A stretch of DNA of 64,000 bases from Corbicula japonica (Eukaryota; Mollusca; Bivalvia; Venerida; Cyrenidae), in contig JAZAYU010000085.1 in assembly GCA_038501625.1 (NCBI GenBank), forward strand, positions 1,155,193 through 1,219,192. The letters are read 5' to 3'. A model generated the notes under the pieces. That model saw only the letters and a program-made list of their open reading frames with translations, made no database searches and had not been told where the DNA came from. This document shows positions 1-12,832 of the stretch, one piece after another; positions within the stretch are counted from its first letter, which is position 1, and each line of letters begins with the position of its first letter. The position numbers and the translations under genes are program-made.

Positions 1-911
1 AATAGATTACGTTAAGGGCCATATGTAAACAGCTGTTAAGAAATTCGCATGGTAGACGAGATTTGACTTACGTCAAAACTTTACCTGAGAACGCAGTACT
101 CAAAGAATGGATTTTTTTTTCACCACGTAGCTATGACGGGCATCAGGTATGAAAGCATGAGCTTAAAAGCAATCTTCGCATGCAATATGTATAGTTTGTA
201 AAAATTGAAAAATGCGCATAGATAAAAAACCCACAATCCAAAAAGAAACCAAACAAAGTCTCTTCCCCTACCTTCGCAGCTTCCCCAAACCACCCACACA
301 GAGCCAATAGAACATAGTCTAAAGAAAGCGAGAACGTAACTTTTTTATATCACTAAAGTTACTCATAAAACTACTTACAACAATTGAATAATAGACAGAT
401 ATTATTTATTATTGATAATTAATAAAGAGTTAATGTTATGCACTGTTATTATCTGCATTTTATGGTTTAATGACAGGGTATTTGAGTATGTATTGTCGAT
501 TTAAATGTCGTATAACATGTATTTCTACATAGAGGATATAATAGACACATTTTTCAAAACATAAGCTTTGTTTGATATCAGCTATACTAACTAGCTCACG
601 AAGTACAAAGGAAAGGATCAAAGTATCAAAGCACAATAGAATAAGTTGTTTTATTTTTTGGATATTTCATTGCTGCTTTCAAACAAACCACTTCCAATTG
701 ATGTCTTATAGCTGCTACATGCACAGCCTGATAATATACATATATTTATAATGGTATCTACATATTGCCAGCTTGCTTCCTCTAACGTTTGCAATTTTTA
801 AGTATTTATGCAATATCTTTCTCAGTTTTGACGAATATAAATATTTGGGAAGATATATCTTGCAAACTGTTATATAATCGTGAGAACTTCATGTCCCAAT
901 AAATACAGGCT
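1..911. other. AT-rich DNA, nothing recognised
   Basis: I see no open frame with protein-like composition, no RNA gene and no clear repeat here. Short A/T runs and scattered stops in all frames are what non-coding DNA would show. Confidence 0.5.
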
Positions 912-1017
912 CCAAGGTTATAGAATTGAGCTTGGAATTCGGCCATTTTGCCATTTCAGCCAATCAGATCCTTGTGATTTGAGACTGGTTTCTAATTTCA
1001 GTTTTATAAAGGTTTAG
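912..1017. mobile_element. Family C palindromic MITE, internally deleted copy
   Basis: The right arm (CCATTTCAGCCAATCAGAT, then GAGACTGGTTTC, then CAGTTTTATAAAGG) matches the other family C copies. The left arm keeps only its outer end, CCAAGGTTATAGAATTGAG. The palindrome has therefore lost most of one arm. Confidence 0.65.
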
Positions 1018-1371
1018 CCAAGTTAAATGTTATGTCAGAATTCTACATTCACTGGGGAGTACATAAAACATGTGAAGTATCTTTGTATTAGCTTATTAGA
1101 AATGCAATATGAAAAACCTGCAGGTATACGAAAGGTGAAAAATGAAATAAAACACATTTCCCTACCGTTTCAAAATCTTAAAAGATTATGTTCTTAGTTA
1201 TCGTTTTAGAATTTTCACAACACAAGTAGGTTGTTGCTTTACTAGACAAAGAGACTTGTTCTAAAAAGTGTTACGGTTGGAAAGATAAAAACTTTCTTCC
1301 AAATAACCGTTTTTAGAATTTAGAATTTTTGAGAATTCGAACATAGACACGTTCTATAAGTGTACAGATAG
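1018..1371. other. Unassigned DNA
   Basis: No gene or repeat recognised. It separates a family C remnant from a family A copy. Confidence 0.4.
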
Positions 1372-1522
1372 ACCATCCCGAGTTCTCATTTTCGTTTATT
1401 GTTTGTGGGGTCTTTTTTGAACTTTTGATCGTTTTATAACCAATGCTCTCTTTTACACTTTTTTGGGGGTTGGTTGGTAAGGCTGCCTTTTGCACGTGGT
1501 CCTGCCTGATATTTCACTTTTG
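1372..1522 (+). mobile_element. Family A repeat (PLE tail), 5'-truncated
   Basis: The family core is readable in order: TTCTCATTTTCGTTTATTG, then TTGTGGGGTC, ATGCTCTCTTTT, a G-rich stretch in place of the usual GTGTGGGGAGGCTG, and the terminal CTGATATTTCACTTTTG. The upstream half of the family is missing. Confidence 0.75.
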
Positions 1523-2469
1523 CGTTTTATAAATATCAACGCTATAAAGTATGGAAGTATTTAAACTGGCTTTTCATTGTTACATCTGAAATTAAAAACT
1601 TTAAAATAAGGCGACTGCGAGGTTCTTGTCATCTGCAAATGATTTCGTTCCCTTGTTTTAACTTATCTTTTAATATTGATTCACTTGTTGACTTTCTTTC
1701 ATAAGTCAACATGTGAAATGGAAAATTATAAACATCGTTATTAGGAACGCCTCTTGGACTGGAAAAAGTGCTTTTAACTGTGAAGTTGACATAATTGCTT
1801 TGTTAAAAATATAGTGCAAACCTGTTAAAAGGACCTTTGAGTTAGTGATCGTAATTTCGAGGTCTTTATGAGTTTTTTACTGTACATGTTTATATCACAG
1901 ATAAGATCGTGTTTACTTAAATTTCCATCAGTCAGAATGTTTCTGTTACTTATCAATCTACACGGTTACTTAATGAATAGAAATTTTATATTTCAACATC
2001 GTTACAGTTTACACTACAGAAACATCAAACATCAAACATATAAGTCTGAAACCTATTAAACAACGGTATCTTCGTATTGCAGGTTACTTGTATCCTCTGC
2101 AACTTTTAAATATTTTTCAACATCTTGATTGGTTTTGACAGATATAAATATTTGAAAAGATAAATTGCAGGATGTTGAAATCGTGCGAAATGTGTGAACA
2201 TCATAGACTCTGCCAGCCGGCTGTAATTTAGGCGCATTCCCCAGAATTCTGTAATTCACATTCAGTTACATTTTATTGATCTTTTAGGAGGGGCGTTCAG
2301 AAAGTTCTTAGACAAAAGTAATATATTCTGAAATAATTGGTATGTATAAATAATTTTGCTGTTAGAAATGTAAACACAATATGGTCCCCATAGTAAGGAA
2401 AGTTATGAATAATTGTGACAAGCAGTAATTTTACACGAAATCCGCATTCTTAAATAAAAACTTTGCGAA
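1523..2469. other. Unassigned AT-rich DNA
   Basis: Only short chance frames (up to about 67 codons) without recognisable domains. No repeat match seen within the window. Confidence 0.45.
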
Positions 2470-2842
2470 AAACAACTTTTGCTATTAGCTTCTTATGTTT
2501 TATATGTTTGTTAGCTTTTGCATGCAACATTGTCGATCGGATGGTTGACTTGGAGTTATTTCACCTAGACAACTTGTTTGTTCATGTGAGAACCTGTTGG
2601 GGAAAGTGTGAGGTTGGTGCACCCAAGAACCTGGTTTAAATCCCCAGTGTCAAAACGTATTGGCGGTAAACCCGCGGGTTCCCATTTTCTGTTTATTGTA
2701 TGTGTTGTCTGTTTTGAAGCTGATCATTCTATTAACCATGCTCTCTCTTTCTCTTCTTCTTGGCTGTGTTGAGTTTCTGTGTGTTCTTAAGTAATGTGTG
2801 GCAATTCCTGATACGCATATTTCATTTTTTAATTATTATGCC
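2470..2842 (+). mobile_element. Family A repeat, long copy
   Basis: This is one of the longest copies not attached to RT. It runs from GCTATTAGCTTCTTATG through GCATGCAACATTG, GAGTTATTTCACC, GTGAGGTTGGTGCACC and CCTGGTTTAAATCCCCAG to GTGGCAATTCCTGATACGC. The GGTTTAAAYCC segment resembles a Pol III B box. The same left part lies just upstream of the core in the PLE-attached copies at 35.8 and 43.4 kb. Confidence 0.85.
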
Positions 2843-3788
2843 TATATGATATTTACTTTTTTACGAAATTTACTCAGATAAGAATAAGATGAAAATTTGT
2901 TTAGCGTATATGAAGTCAGGACATTTATCGAGAAGAAGACACCTTTTGAAGGAGAGCTATAGTTTGTTTATAAACGTGTTCTGATCCATTTTATTTTATA
3001 TACCAAAAAACCTAATAAGCTTACAATTTTATTATGCAGTCTGGCTCGACATATTGCTTTAAATGAAAACAGTCTTGTTTATCGACATTATTTCGAGGAA
3101 AGTTCTTGCCGAATGCAGGCTGCCTATTTATTGCTGAAGCCCCGCCCTAAAACGACGTTTTTGTTAAACGATATTTATAAAATAGTTTAACGAAAAGTTT
3201 TTTTTTCTATTGATGTTGTTATTTTGCAGTGTTTTACCTTTTTTTACATTTATATTTATTTTTACCGTCGATGTAAAAAATCAGAGGCTGGCATCGTATT
3301 TAAATTATACTTTCCGAAATCAAGACATACTTTAAAGTTTTAACATAATGTTATTGTTTATGTGTGAAGAAAAACTTCAGCTGGAAACCTGGCTAAATTA
3401 CCGACTTGTTTCAAAGGATGATCATTTTGTTATCAAGGTTGAAATAAATATTATGTAATTTCTTAATTAATTTTTTTGTAAGTGACGTCATAGACAATTA
3501 TGAAGTTCACATAAACATACATTAGGTAGTATTCTTTTTATTCCAACTGTCTACGATTTATTGGGACAAGTCTGTTTATAGCAGTAGTTTAATAGTCTGT
3601 ATTACCAAAAACGTGTTGTGTAGTCTTCTATGTCCACGAACATGTAAAATTTAATAAGTTGCTATTTACCTAATACAGCTTGTAAAATATTAGGTAGTTA
3701 AAACAATGTTTATTATGCTAGTCTAGAAGAATATATTATAAATAATAACACAATTTAATTGAAAGTCAATGGCTAAATAAAACATGTT
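2843..3788. other. Unassigned AT-rich DNA
   Basis: No gene and no repeat that I can match elsewhere in the window. Confidence 0.45.
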
Positions 3789-3890
3789 CCATTACTACCA
3801 ATGAACAGGCTCAATCAAATCGAGTCTGCGATATTTTTATTTTTGTCGTGTTCGGTGGTTTTCAAAGTTGTTTTCATCTTTTTCAGAAGC
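3789..3890 (-). mobile_element. Family B repeat, truncated
   Basis: Reads CAATGAACAGGCTCAATCAA, then GTCGTGTTCGGTGG and a decayed CAAAGTTCCCTTTTCATC. That is the terminal ~100 bp of family B on the minus strand. The hairpin half carrying the ATTACTGCCC arm is cut off. Confidence 0.7.
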
Positions 3891-4536
3891 CCCTCTTAAA
3901 ATGAAAATGTTCCGATCGGTTTTGTTTTACGATATTAACATACATTAACCAGAATTAACTGATTTATTTTATTCTATCGGGCGTTGTTATTTATTCAGAG
4001 TTGTATTACCAGTTTCTGCACAATTCTTTTCATTTGAACTGTTGATTAAAATAATCAGAGACCGCCATATTATTTTCTGTAAACGGCTTTTTAGAACTTT
4101 CATATTATAATTCGCAAAAACAAGTCAAATACTTTAAACAAGAACTTCTTCGTACATAAATACCAGAAATGTAGTTTTAAATGTAAATGTTGTTTATAAA
4201 TGTATTAATTGTTCTTATCATTCCCGTGCATAATAGTTTGTCGTATTGTTTAAGACATGTCAAACACAGACATTTAAAATCTAATGACACGAAAAGAACT
4301 ATCGTTATAAAGTATTTTTCCAATCTAAATGTTCCCATGGTCTTTAGTTCTTGATCCACAATATTTTCTGAAAATTGAACATTCTGCACTGACAATAGAC
4401 TGCTTGATAGCTTCCAAGTAAAATGGCGTTATTGTTTATACAACGCTTACAAATTATTTAATAATTATTTACTGCTTGTGGTTTCTCATAAAGTCAGATT
4501 AGTTGACAGATCTTGACACTTTGTGAGTCCACTCAT
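3891..4536. other. Unassigned DNA
   Basis: Nothing recognised. A 72-codon minus-strand frame at 4,177-4,395 has no domain and looks like chance. Confidence 0.4.
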
Positions 4537-4700
4537 AAAAAAGTGAAATATGCATATCAGGAAAGGCCACATCCAGAACATTCAGCATCCCAACACAGCT
4601 AACATGTAGAGAGAGAATTTCAAATAGGACACCACAAACAATTAACGAAGAAGAGAACGACGAGAGGGGTTACCGCCTTGGAACGGTAAGTGGCGAAACA
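4537..4700 (-). mobile_element. Family A repeat, 3' half
   Basis: Minus-strand copy starting with AAAAGTGAAATATGCATATC (the family 3' end reversed) and ending in GTTACCGCCTTGGAACGGTA. An internal deletion removes part of the segment around the usual GAGAGCATGG. Confidence 0.8.
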
Positions 4701-5131
4701 ATATGCTTGATATGATTGATAATAATATTCATCTTTCAGAGAAGCAACCATCTTCTCCATTGATAAGCAGCCATCTACCTCCCCATAGAAGCAAACCATT
4801 ACTACATAGAACCAAACCATCTCTTCATAGAACAAAAACATCTACACCCAAGCGCTTGCCATTTTTTCTCATATAAGCAAAATAATCTCCCTGTGCGACC
4901 TTAACCTATCTACGTATCATGTTGGAAATAAATCAGTAACATCACTACAATAGGTAACCGACAACATGCAGCTCTTTAATTATAGAAAAATGAAAACTTA
5001 AAAATATTGATTTAAAACACATAATATGATTTCTTTTTATGATCAGAATTTATAAAACAAAACACGTTTTAACTCCCCTATATAATTATTATTTCGTTCC
5101 TGTAGCACATTACAATGACCTTAATAGAAGG
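4701..5131. other. Unassigned DNA
   Basis: No gene or repeat recognised between two family A copies. Confidence 0.4.
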
Positions 5132-5226
5132 CAATAATTTGGCTGTGGGGGGGGGGGGGGGGGCGGGGAGGCTGTGTTTTCTGGGTGTGGCAATTCCTGA
5201 TATGCATATTTCATCTTTATGATATA
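5132..5226 (+). mobile_element. Family A repeat, short 3' end with poly-G expansion
   Basis: Only the last ~95 bp of family A remain: GGCTGTG, then a G tract, then GGGGAGGCTGTGTTTTCTGG and GTGGCAATTCCTGATATGC. The G tract at 5,147-5,163 sits exactly where the consensus has GTGTGGGGAGG, so the homopolymer grew inside the element. Confidence 0.8.
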
Positions 5227-6199
5227 TGAAAATGCACATTGAGCATTTTAATCGCCAAGCACCCCAACGAAATTAGCAACACTTTGTCATTTTCTGTGGA
5301 TTTCAAGTTCGATTTTGATCTATTTATTTGAAGAGTTTTATATTCTGTGAGTAAGTGTTATCACCTGCTCGTGCTATTAACAACATAAATCTGTAGAAGA
5401 TTTACTTAATGATATCTTTTTACATTTAAACTTTGTCATGAGTCAGCTTAACATACTTTTGATAGGCTTACACACTTGTAACACTTGTTTTTTCTGCATG
5501 CTAATCTCTAACATTTATTTTAAGTTAAGTACATATGTTAAAAGGGATATAAATTTGAACTGCTCTATAGCAACAGGTATATTATTCTTGAATGTAACAA
5601 AACTTCAAACTTTCTTATCTCTTAGTCTGTATTTGGCTACGCATAGCCATCCCCATTTGTAGTGTTCTAATTCCTTTTGAAAAAGCATTCACAATCACAT
5701 CGATATTTTCTCACCATCACATCACTGTTTTTATTGTTATTTTTCAATTTAAATTCTAGTAGAACATTTTAAAATATGTCTTGCTTGAAATAATTAACAT
5801 ACTTCAAAACTGAATATTTGTTTTTCTGTGTGTGTTTAAGTGCCTATGAAAACCCAACTTAATTTTTTTCTTGCTTTCCTGATGTTTTGTTTTTCATTAA
5901 AAGACCCCCGACAAAAATAATCGAAACAATCCCGTTTGTAGTGTCGAATCGGCTTTTAACATTGAAAACATGAGCTTAATTTGTAAAACACCACTTTTAT
6001 GCTCCGCTGTTGTCGGCAGATAATCTGTCTCATTACTGCTGCCATAAAATGCCCCGATACGATCGGTTTATCAGCGCGATTTTTCATCACATTCCATATA
6101 TTTTGTGATACATGTAATAAAATGTATGTAACAAAAAGCAACGAGAAAGAGTAATGTACAAATAAATCTATTGTTATTTAAGCATGACAACAGTTTTTG
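5227..6199. other. Unassigned DNA
   Basis: No recognisable coding sequence. Small open frames (up to 74 codons) are unconvincing. Confidence 0.45.
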
Positions 6200-6465
6200 T
6201 TTTACAAAAATGATTCTATTATAGTTATAATTGTATGGGTTTTTGAAAAGAGTATTGAAAATCGGAAGATAATCATTTAATAATAAACGTATTCATAATA
6301 ATATATTTAAATATTATTTCACAAAACGATTGCAAAAATGATTATGTTATAATTATAATTGTTTATATTGTTGTTTTGTTTCTTGGAAAGAGTATTGAAG
6401 ATTGGAGAATGATCATTTAACAATCACATACTCAAAATAAAATATTACACAATCATTGCGTTTTA
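6200..6465 (+). repeat. Imperfect tandem duplication, about 130 bp
   Basis: Two diverged copies share the order CAAAAATGATT, TATAATTATAATTG, GAAAGAGTATTGAA, then ATGATCATTTAA or AATCATTTAATA. The copies begin near 6,204 and 6,332. Confidence 0.7.
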
Positions 6466-6487
6466 GTAAATGATAGTGCCTCTAGCA

Positions 6488-6546
6488 TGTCTAGCTGGGA
6501 GCGAACCCGCACCGTCACGGCGACAGCGCCTAGCCCTGCAATTCCT
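6488..6546 (-). mobile_element. Family D tRNA-like SINE core
   Basis: On the minus strand this reads GGCTAGGCGCTGTCGCCGTG followed by ACGGTGCGGGTTCGCTCCC. GGTTCGCTCC matches the tRNA/Pol III B box closely. Three other copies share the core (13.6, 40.5 and 62.8 kb). No full cloverleaf can be drawn, so I call it SINE-derived, not a tRNA gene. Confidence 0.6.
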
Positions 6547-6759
6547 GCAGTAAGGTCGAGACGACGTGATGAAGCATTTTGGAACGATGGCGAAAAACAA
6601 AAACTGAACAATCTTAAAATAGTGTACCTTAAATTGCTGTAAATTTCAAGTAAAGCCTGTGAAGAACAGTCTAAAATAAAATTGAATCTTTAAAACCATC
6701 ACCTATGAAAAATATATACTCTTTAGTTCCAAATGTTAAGACACTTCTCGAAAAATACT

Positions 6760-6902
6760 GGGCTGAATATTAAAAAGCTGAGATTGGATACCAGTATCCA
6801 ATCTCAAGCATCTATCTGAAATGGCGACCAGTCGCCATTTCAGCCAATCAGATGCTTGAGATTGGAGACTGGTTTCCATGCTCAGTTTTGTAACCTTGGG
6901 CA
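6760..6902. mobile_element. Family C palindromic MITE, full copy
   Basis: About 143 bp form a near-perfect inverted repeat with almost no loop. GAAATGGCGACCAGTCGCCA and the following TTTC mark the centre. Outer ends are GGGCTGAATATTAAAAAGCT and TCAGTTTTGTAACCTTGGGC. No coding capacity. Confidence 0.85.
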
Positions 6903-9797
6903 CAGATCTTTTTTATAACTAAAGTGACATCCATAATAATATCGTTCATGAAGCTGTATTTAGCCTCATAGAGTTACCACAGTCCCTTCCCTTTTGTAAG
7001 ACTTTTTTGAAATTTTGAAATTATCAACCTAGTACTGTTCCATTTATGTTTAAACTGTTTCTTTGCACACTATGTGGTTTAGATGTCAGTGATGAATAAA
7101 TTAAAACACAGTTTGTGGTAGAAAATGATGTCAATAAATGTACGGCAAAACAGTGCCATTATCGTAGTTCGTTGTGGTGTCGTTCAGTTCTAAGTCTTGT
7201 TCTAGTAAATTGCAATTTTTTTTTATTCATCAACAAACAATTGTTCATTTTTAATATGTTCATGTACTTTCATGGGAGTTCTAACTGGAATTATTTTATT
7301 ATATTATTATAACATTTACAGTGTTGCATGTAAAAGCATTTATAAAATCAAAGTCTGCTCTTTCCAATACATGGTTGCGTTATATGCTAGAATACTCTGA
7401 AATCAAGACATCTCTTTTAGTTCATAATACGCAATAAACAGGATTTCAATATGGACATTATTTTGCTCTTTTCGTTGTTAAGAATAAATGTGAATGAATG
7501 ATTTGTAAGAATTAGAGAAAAAGATGAACCATCACTAAAAGGAAATGTGAGTTTGTTGTTTATGTTCAGCGTAAGCTGTTAATGTTTTGATGAACCCGTT
7601 TAATTTCATTACAAACTGTGGGTTGAGTGCAAAACAGCTGTAATTATATATAGATAACTAAGGCATTTGTAACTCTTTTGCACTCATCCCTCGAAATGTT
7701 AACATGTAATAAAGCCCAACTCTTTTTAAAAATCGAAGAAAAATAACGCATAAAATCGACCAAACAACACAGTCAACGCTACTTTGATATTAAAATACAC
7801 AATAAGAGAAATATTAAAAACACATAATTAGACTACACAAATTAATGCATATATATTATGATAATAAATAATAGAAAGTCTTGAACTTCCCGAAATTTAA
7901 CTATTGATTAACAATTTGAAATTGTTGTAGTAATCTACTCTCAATGTTTGTATTTCGACTTAGCATCACAATGTTTTAAATTACTTAACATTCGGCACTG
8001 TTTAACATGGGTTCTAAAACGAAGTAAAAGGATGCTTAACTACAAAGCACTCGTGTAAAAACACAAATACCTAAAATTAACTGATGATAACTTTAAGGAT
8101 TTTAACCAAATTTAGTTGATAAGCAGCATTTAAGGGAGTGCCTATGAATTTGAAAGTGAAAGTATTTTAGGAACATTTTTCTTTATAAAATGTGACATAT
8201 TATCATTGTAAGGTTTCTGGTGTTGTTTGTTTTTGGATTAGCGAGGAATTAAAAGAGATAAATGTTTCGTTTATCTTCCTGACAACAAATTCAAAACAAT
8301 AACTGTTGTATCATTTAATTTCTTCGCGGGATCGAATTTCGCGAAAGATAGCCTAATTGACAATTTTTCGCTAATAGAACTTCACTGAGTTTTATTATTT
8401 TTATAAAATTTGATATTCAATAATGTTTTTTTCCGAGATTTAATTAAGCGCACTTTTCTTTTTAGAGTGAATAACACGCACACCAAATCCCCACCAAATA
8501 CAATGATACCAAAGTATATAACGGTGCATTAATATTCAAGTTTATTAAAAATCTGAGTTCATTTGTCTTTGCAACCTGTCCGTCAAATGCATCTTTAGAG
8601 GAAACATAGTCATCAGACTTTTTAGTTCTAATTTTATATTAAATAAATACTCGAATGCATATTGTTACAATAAATTGGATGGGGGCACGTTATATTTATT
8701 GTTACGAGTAAGTACAACAAAAACCACCAATCACAGATGTGTTTTCATAAGCTGACTGAATATCAAACACTTTCAACTGAACATTAAGTGAATTGTGTTA
8801 TATGCGAAATTCATGTGTTTTAGAAAGCACATCGTGGCTTAAATACGACAAACATTAAATCACAAACAAAACCGGTCAGCTGACTGGGAAATGTTTGGTA
8901 TCAGTACAAATAAAATCACGCACGTTTTTATTACTAAACGGGGATCACCTATTTTAACTAATATGAAAAATATCATACTTTATTTTCAGTAAACACCTCA
9001 TATAAAGACCATCTCAAATTTAAAACTACCCCGCGTACACTTTTGAAATGTTCCTTGTAACAGATTGAATTGCAAAATTGCAAAATTTTCAAACCAGAAT
9101 TAAAAGTCCTCATCACTATAAAGCCAGAAGTTTTCTTACTGTAGTTAAAGTTAATGTCAAATATCTCGTTTTACCACTCTGGGAAAATGAATCTAACATT
9201 AATAGCCAGTACTTAATTTTGTGTCTGATCTGTCATATCACACGTTTGAACGCATGCTCTCGCGTCCATCAAGATTGACAAAACGCAATAATATAAACAA
9301 TACACTGAAGGCAAAAAAACTATCTCCTGTAATTTTCAGAATTCGAAACGAATGCAGAAATCCATTAGCGAAGTATTCATAACATCAGTTCATCTTATTC
9401 ATTCCAATCTCAAGTAATCATTATAAGATTACCATTTTCAAAATATAATATTGAAAACAAACGCCTGATATTGTGACATATAATTTGCAGTACTGACCCT
9501 AATACATGTTATGTAAAATTATTAATACATGTTATGTAAAGTTATTGAGCTTTTAAAATAATTATAGGGTTATGCATGTCGCTAAATTAGATCAATATGC
9601 TCTCAGACCGATGACAGTGTCCTGCTTAGTTTTACATTAATTAGATGTTTCTATTAGAATGATATAAATCTCCAACTGTGTACTAGTCCTAAATTAGTAG
9701 AGCCAGCTGAGTACTTCTAGTTATCGACTTCTTCGGAATAGTACCAGCTATTATAAAGGGATAAACAGAACAAGGATTTATGTTTGAAGATGATTCT
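6903..9797. other. Long AT-rich stretch without recognised genes
   Basis: Almost 3 kb with no plausible coding frame. The only structure I noted is a small direct duplication, TTAATACATGTTATGTAAA, repeated at about 9,500-9,541. Confidence 0.5.
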
Positions 9798-9938
9798 GGG
9801 CTGAATTTAACTGAGATTGGAAAGCAATCTCAAATCTCAAGCAACTGATAGGCTGAAATGGCGACTTGTCGCCATTTCAGCCTATCAGTTGCTTGAGATT
9901 TGAGACTGGTTTCCATGCTCGGTTTTATAACCTTGGGC
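9798..9938. mobile_element. Family C palindromic MITE, full copy
   Basis: Arms meet at GAAATGGCGACTTGTCGCCA. The repeat carries CTCAAGCAACTGATAGGCTG and its complement on the other side. The left end GGGCTGAATTTAACTGAG has lost part of the TTATAAAA segment; the right end reads TTTTATAACCTTGGGC. Confidence 0.85.
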
Positions 9939-11347
9939 ACTGGTTTCCGTTTCACGCTTTCCTCGATAAAGCCGTTACGCAATCCCAATAAACTGTCACA
10001 TAGATAGTTCCTTAGCAGGTTTTCATTGTTTTTATCAATGCGTTCGCAAGATATTGCAAATAATGTCACCCTGCGTTTCTTTATTCGTTGAGTATACAAT
10101 ATTTGTGTTTGTTAAACAAGGAAATCACTTATGACTATTCGTTGCAAACCATCTTAAAGTTTGTGGAATGCAAAATGTATATTAAAAATGAAAACATCAT
10201 CAATATAAAAATAGTATAGGTTTAGTCTTACTTCCACGCCACCAATCTGTAATTTTTTTTAATCGTATAGCCTGTAAGAGAAGTTGCTTTGTTTTGAGCG
10301 AATTGGTTTGGTATTAACTCACCTGGCAGTCTGTCAAAGCAAGGACTCCTGTTGATGTCTCAATGTTGAAATAATCGTGTTATTCAATCTAAAACGGATT
10401 ATGACAGAACATACAAGGCATTTTGGGTAAGAATAAAATCGAATCATCACATTTTACTTGGTGAAATTCATAAAAAAATACGAATTGTCTAGTGTATGTC
10501 AACTTTATCAAATACCAAACATTCACAAATGGTTATTCTGTAGACAACGTTGCGCGAATTTACTTTTTAACCCATAAATAATATACGGGGACAATAAACC
10601 GTATACTGGTGAGCGATTTACAAATATACTAGAAATGTTTCAATTCTTACGGTACGTACCATCTTACAGTTTGCAATAAGCGAATGACAAATGATATAGT
10701 AAGGTTAACTTTCGATAAGAACTATGTTTAGACCTGAGCTATAAGTCTCATCAGTTCCACTTCAAAGCAGAACTTAATAAAAATATCTTAGCTTTGCACC
10801 CTACATACGCATTACACCGGTCACTGCACAAAGAGAATTACTTAAAGCTTAACGGAAAATCCGACTATTTCTGTACTTGACACACTGAAATGATCTTTCG
10901 AACGCAAAACATTATTTCATGGTAGTGAGTTCAAAGATTTATTTAATACATGAAACGCACAATTATTAACTTTCTTTGGCTAGTTCTATTTTAGTAAATA
11001 AAAAATAATTCAGACGAAGTGCTGGTAAAACAAAGACAATATTCCCATTAAACGTATGAGTTCTTACATAGTACTGCAGACACACTGTCGGAAGCTTGGT
11101 CATGTAACGTTTTATTTGAAGTTTAATATTCGGTCACAAAGTATTTTGCTGATTTCCGCTGCGCTCTGTGAACATAGCGGGTCACTTCATGGATATAAAT
11201 GCACTAGCCTATGTATTAAACATAAAGAGCAGAACGCAATTATCATTTTACACATGACCAACTATAAATAAATCCATCAATTAACGAATTGCTCTTCTTT
11301 TCTGTTTCCATAATCATTCTTTATTCCAAGAGCCAGCTGCAATGAAG
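9939..11347. other. Unassigned AT-rich DNA
   Basis: No gene recognised. Frames at 9,830-10,099 (minus) and 11,056-11,271 (plus) have no domain; the first overlaps the family C palindrome. Confidence 0.45.
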
Positions 11348-11351
11348 ATAT

Positions 11352-11608
11352 GGGGCTCTTCACGGGAAAAGGTACCTTCGGACAGCTGACGTCAATCTCT
11401 AAAATGACTTCATGAACTTGAGCAGACGAAATTATTTATTATGCATTTTGCATTTTGCCGTTAAAATACCTTTTTGTTGTCAAAATGTGTAACAAAATCA
11501 CATTTTAGTTATAAAAAATTGATTGATAGTTGTAAGTTCTTTCTAATTTTAGTAAAAACTAAAATATCACTAAAATGACCGAAGGTCCCTTTTCCCGTGA
11601 CGTGCCCC
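11352..11608 (+). mobile_element. Family E TIR element (MITE), copy 1
   Basis: The left end GGGGCTCTTCACGGGAAAAG and the reverse complement of the right end, GGGGCACGTCACGGGAAAAG, form terminal inverted repeats of about 30 bp that run on into CTTCGG. The element is flanked by ATAT on both sides (11,348-11,351 and 11,609-11,612), a 4-bp target duplication. The ~195-bp inside is AT-rich and non-coding. Copy 2 at 63.3 kb is in the opposite orientation. The transposase family is unknown. G-rich ends with 4-bp duplications would suit a Sola-like source, but that is speculative. Confidence 0.85.
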
Positions 11609-11612
11609 ATAT

Positions 11613-12334
11613 AACTTTCTTCACTAATTGATATTACAATACAAGTTTATCTCATTTTATATATAGCTAACACATAATTACCTTTTTATACATTTAAGCA
11701 CTCCGGTACAAGCCTTAATCCTTTTGCATCGTATGTGTTCCTATTATTAAAGCGTTCCATTTATGTATCTTCCAGAATCAAAGAGCACATATACTATCTT
11801 TCTTCAAACAACAAGGATCTGTGCTTTTAAGGAGTCCTTATATGTTGTAATAAAATAATTAAATACTATACTTGTTAATTAAAACTTCATGTCACAAAAT
11901 ATACAGTAATATCTATAGAAAAGTATTCCTTGTTCATTTACTTGAAACAATAAGGATACCGTAGCCAAAGATGTTACTATTATTGGAAGTATCCACAAAC
12001 ATTGCCCATGACAAGTCTCAACCTCAGTTAAGATAATCAAATCCAGCATCTAGCATATTAAGATACTGCTTCTGAATTGTTTATATGTATAACTTTTCCT
12101 TAACCCCTAAAGCAATGACCCGCAATTCAATTAGTAGTGGCATTGGCGCGCGTACTGTATAGATCTGTAACCTTGTAACTCAGTAAATATTGCAAGTGGC
12201 GTGTGCACCAATCCCTTTGGTATTTCAAAGATTCTCTTAATAGTCACGGCATAATGTCTTGTTTATTAATGTAAAGTCTAAGTACTAGACTGCGCTGCGT
12301 GACATTAATTGAACGTGGAAGTGATTTCTGCCTG
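11613..12334. other. Unassigned DNA
   Basis: Nothing recognised on either strand. Confidence 0.4.
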
Positions 12335-12440
12335 CTCTCACAGCATTAAAATACTATAAGGTCAATATTATTAGGTAATTAAGGTAACTCTCACAGCATT
12401 AAAATACTACAAGGTCAATATTATTCGGTAAATAAGGTAA
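12335..12440 (+). repeat. Tandem duplication, 53 bp x 2
   Basis: CTCTCACAGCATTAAAATAC begins both units (12,335 and 12,388), and both continue with AAGGTCAATATTATT. Only a few substitutions separate them, so the duplication is fairly young. Confidence 0.9.
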
Positions 12441-12832
12441 TAATAAGATTGCTACATTTAAGTTTTAAACAATTCTTATTCAGCATGTGTTAAACTTTTC
12501 ACATAGCATAGCCAAAACAAATTGGAAATATTCAAATCGCGCACATATTGGTCAGTTGTTTGCATAGTAATAAATACTTCCATAGCCTAACAGACAATTC
12601 AATGTCTTCTACAAATCAATCACACTTTAAAGTGTCTAGAGAACCCAGACGTTTATCTATCGCCAGATTTGATAAAAGAAGGTGTCATTTAATGAATGCC
12701 ATATATCTCGGAAATACAAATATCGTAGTGTCAATCATAAAATACGTCTGTACAAGCTTAGACCCACGAAAATAATTCTATTACTTTATTATCATAAAGG
12801 TGGTCTAAAACGTTTTATCAGCTGGTGTATAT
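12441..12832. other. Unassigned DNA
   Basis: A 75-codon frame at 12,548-12,775 lacks recognisable domains and its first codon is TTG. I do not call it a gene. Confidence 0.4.

Noticed and set aside
6488..6546. tRNA gene
   Set aside because: A B box is present, but no acceptor, D or anticodon arms can be drawn. Better explained as a SINE core.
10735..10790. Possible hammerhead ribozyme core (CTGATGAG on the minus strand)
   Set aside because: The matching GAAA and a stem II could not be found. The same applies to CTGACGA sites near 42,330 and 50,955. PLE-linked hammerheads are known, so I looked, but none is supported here.
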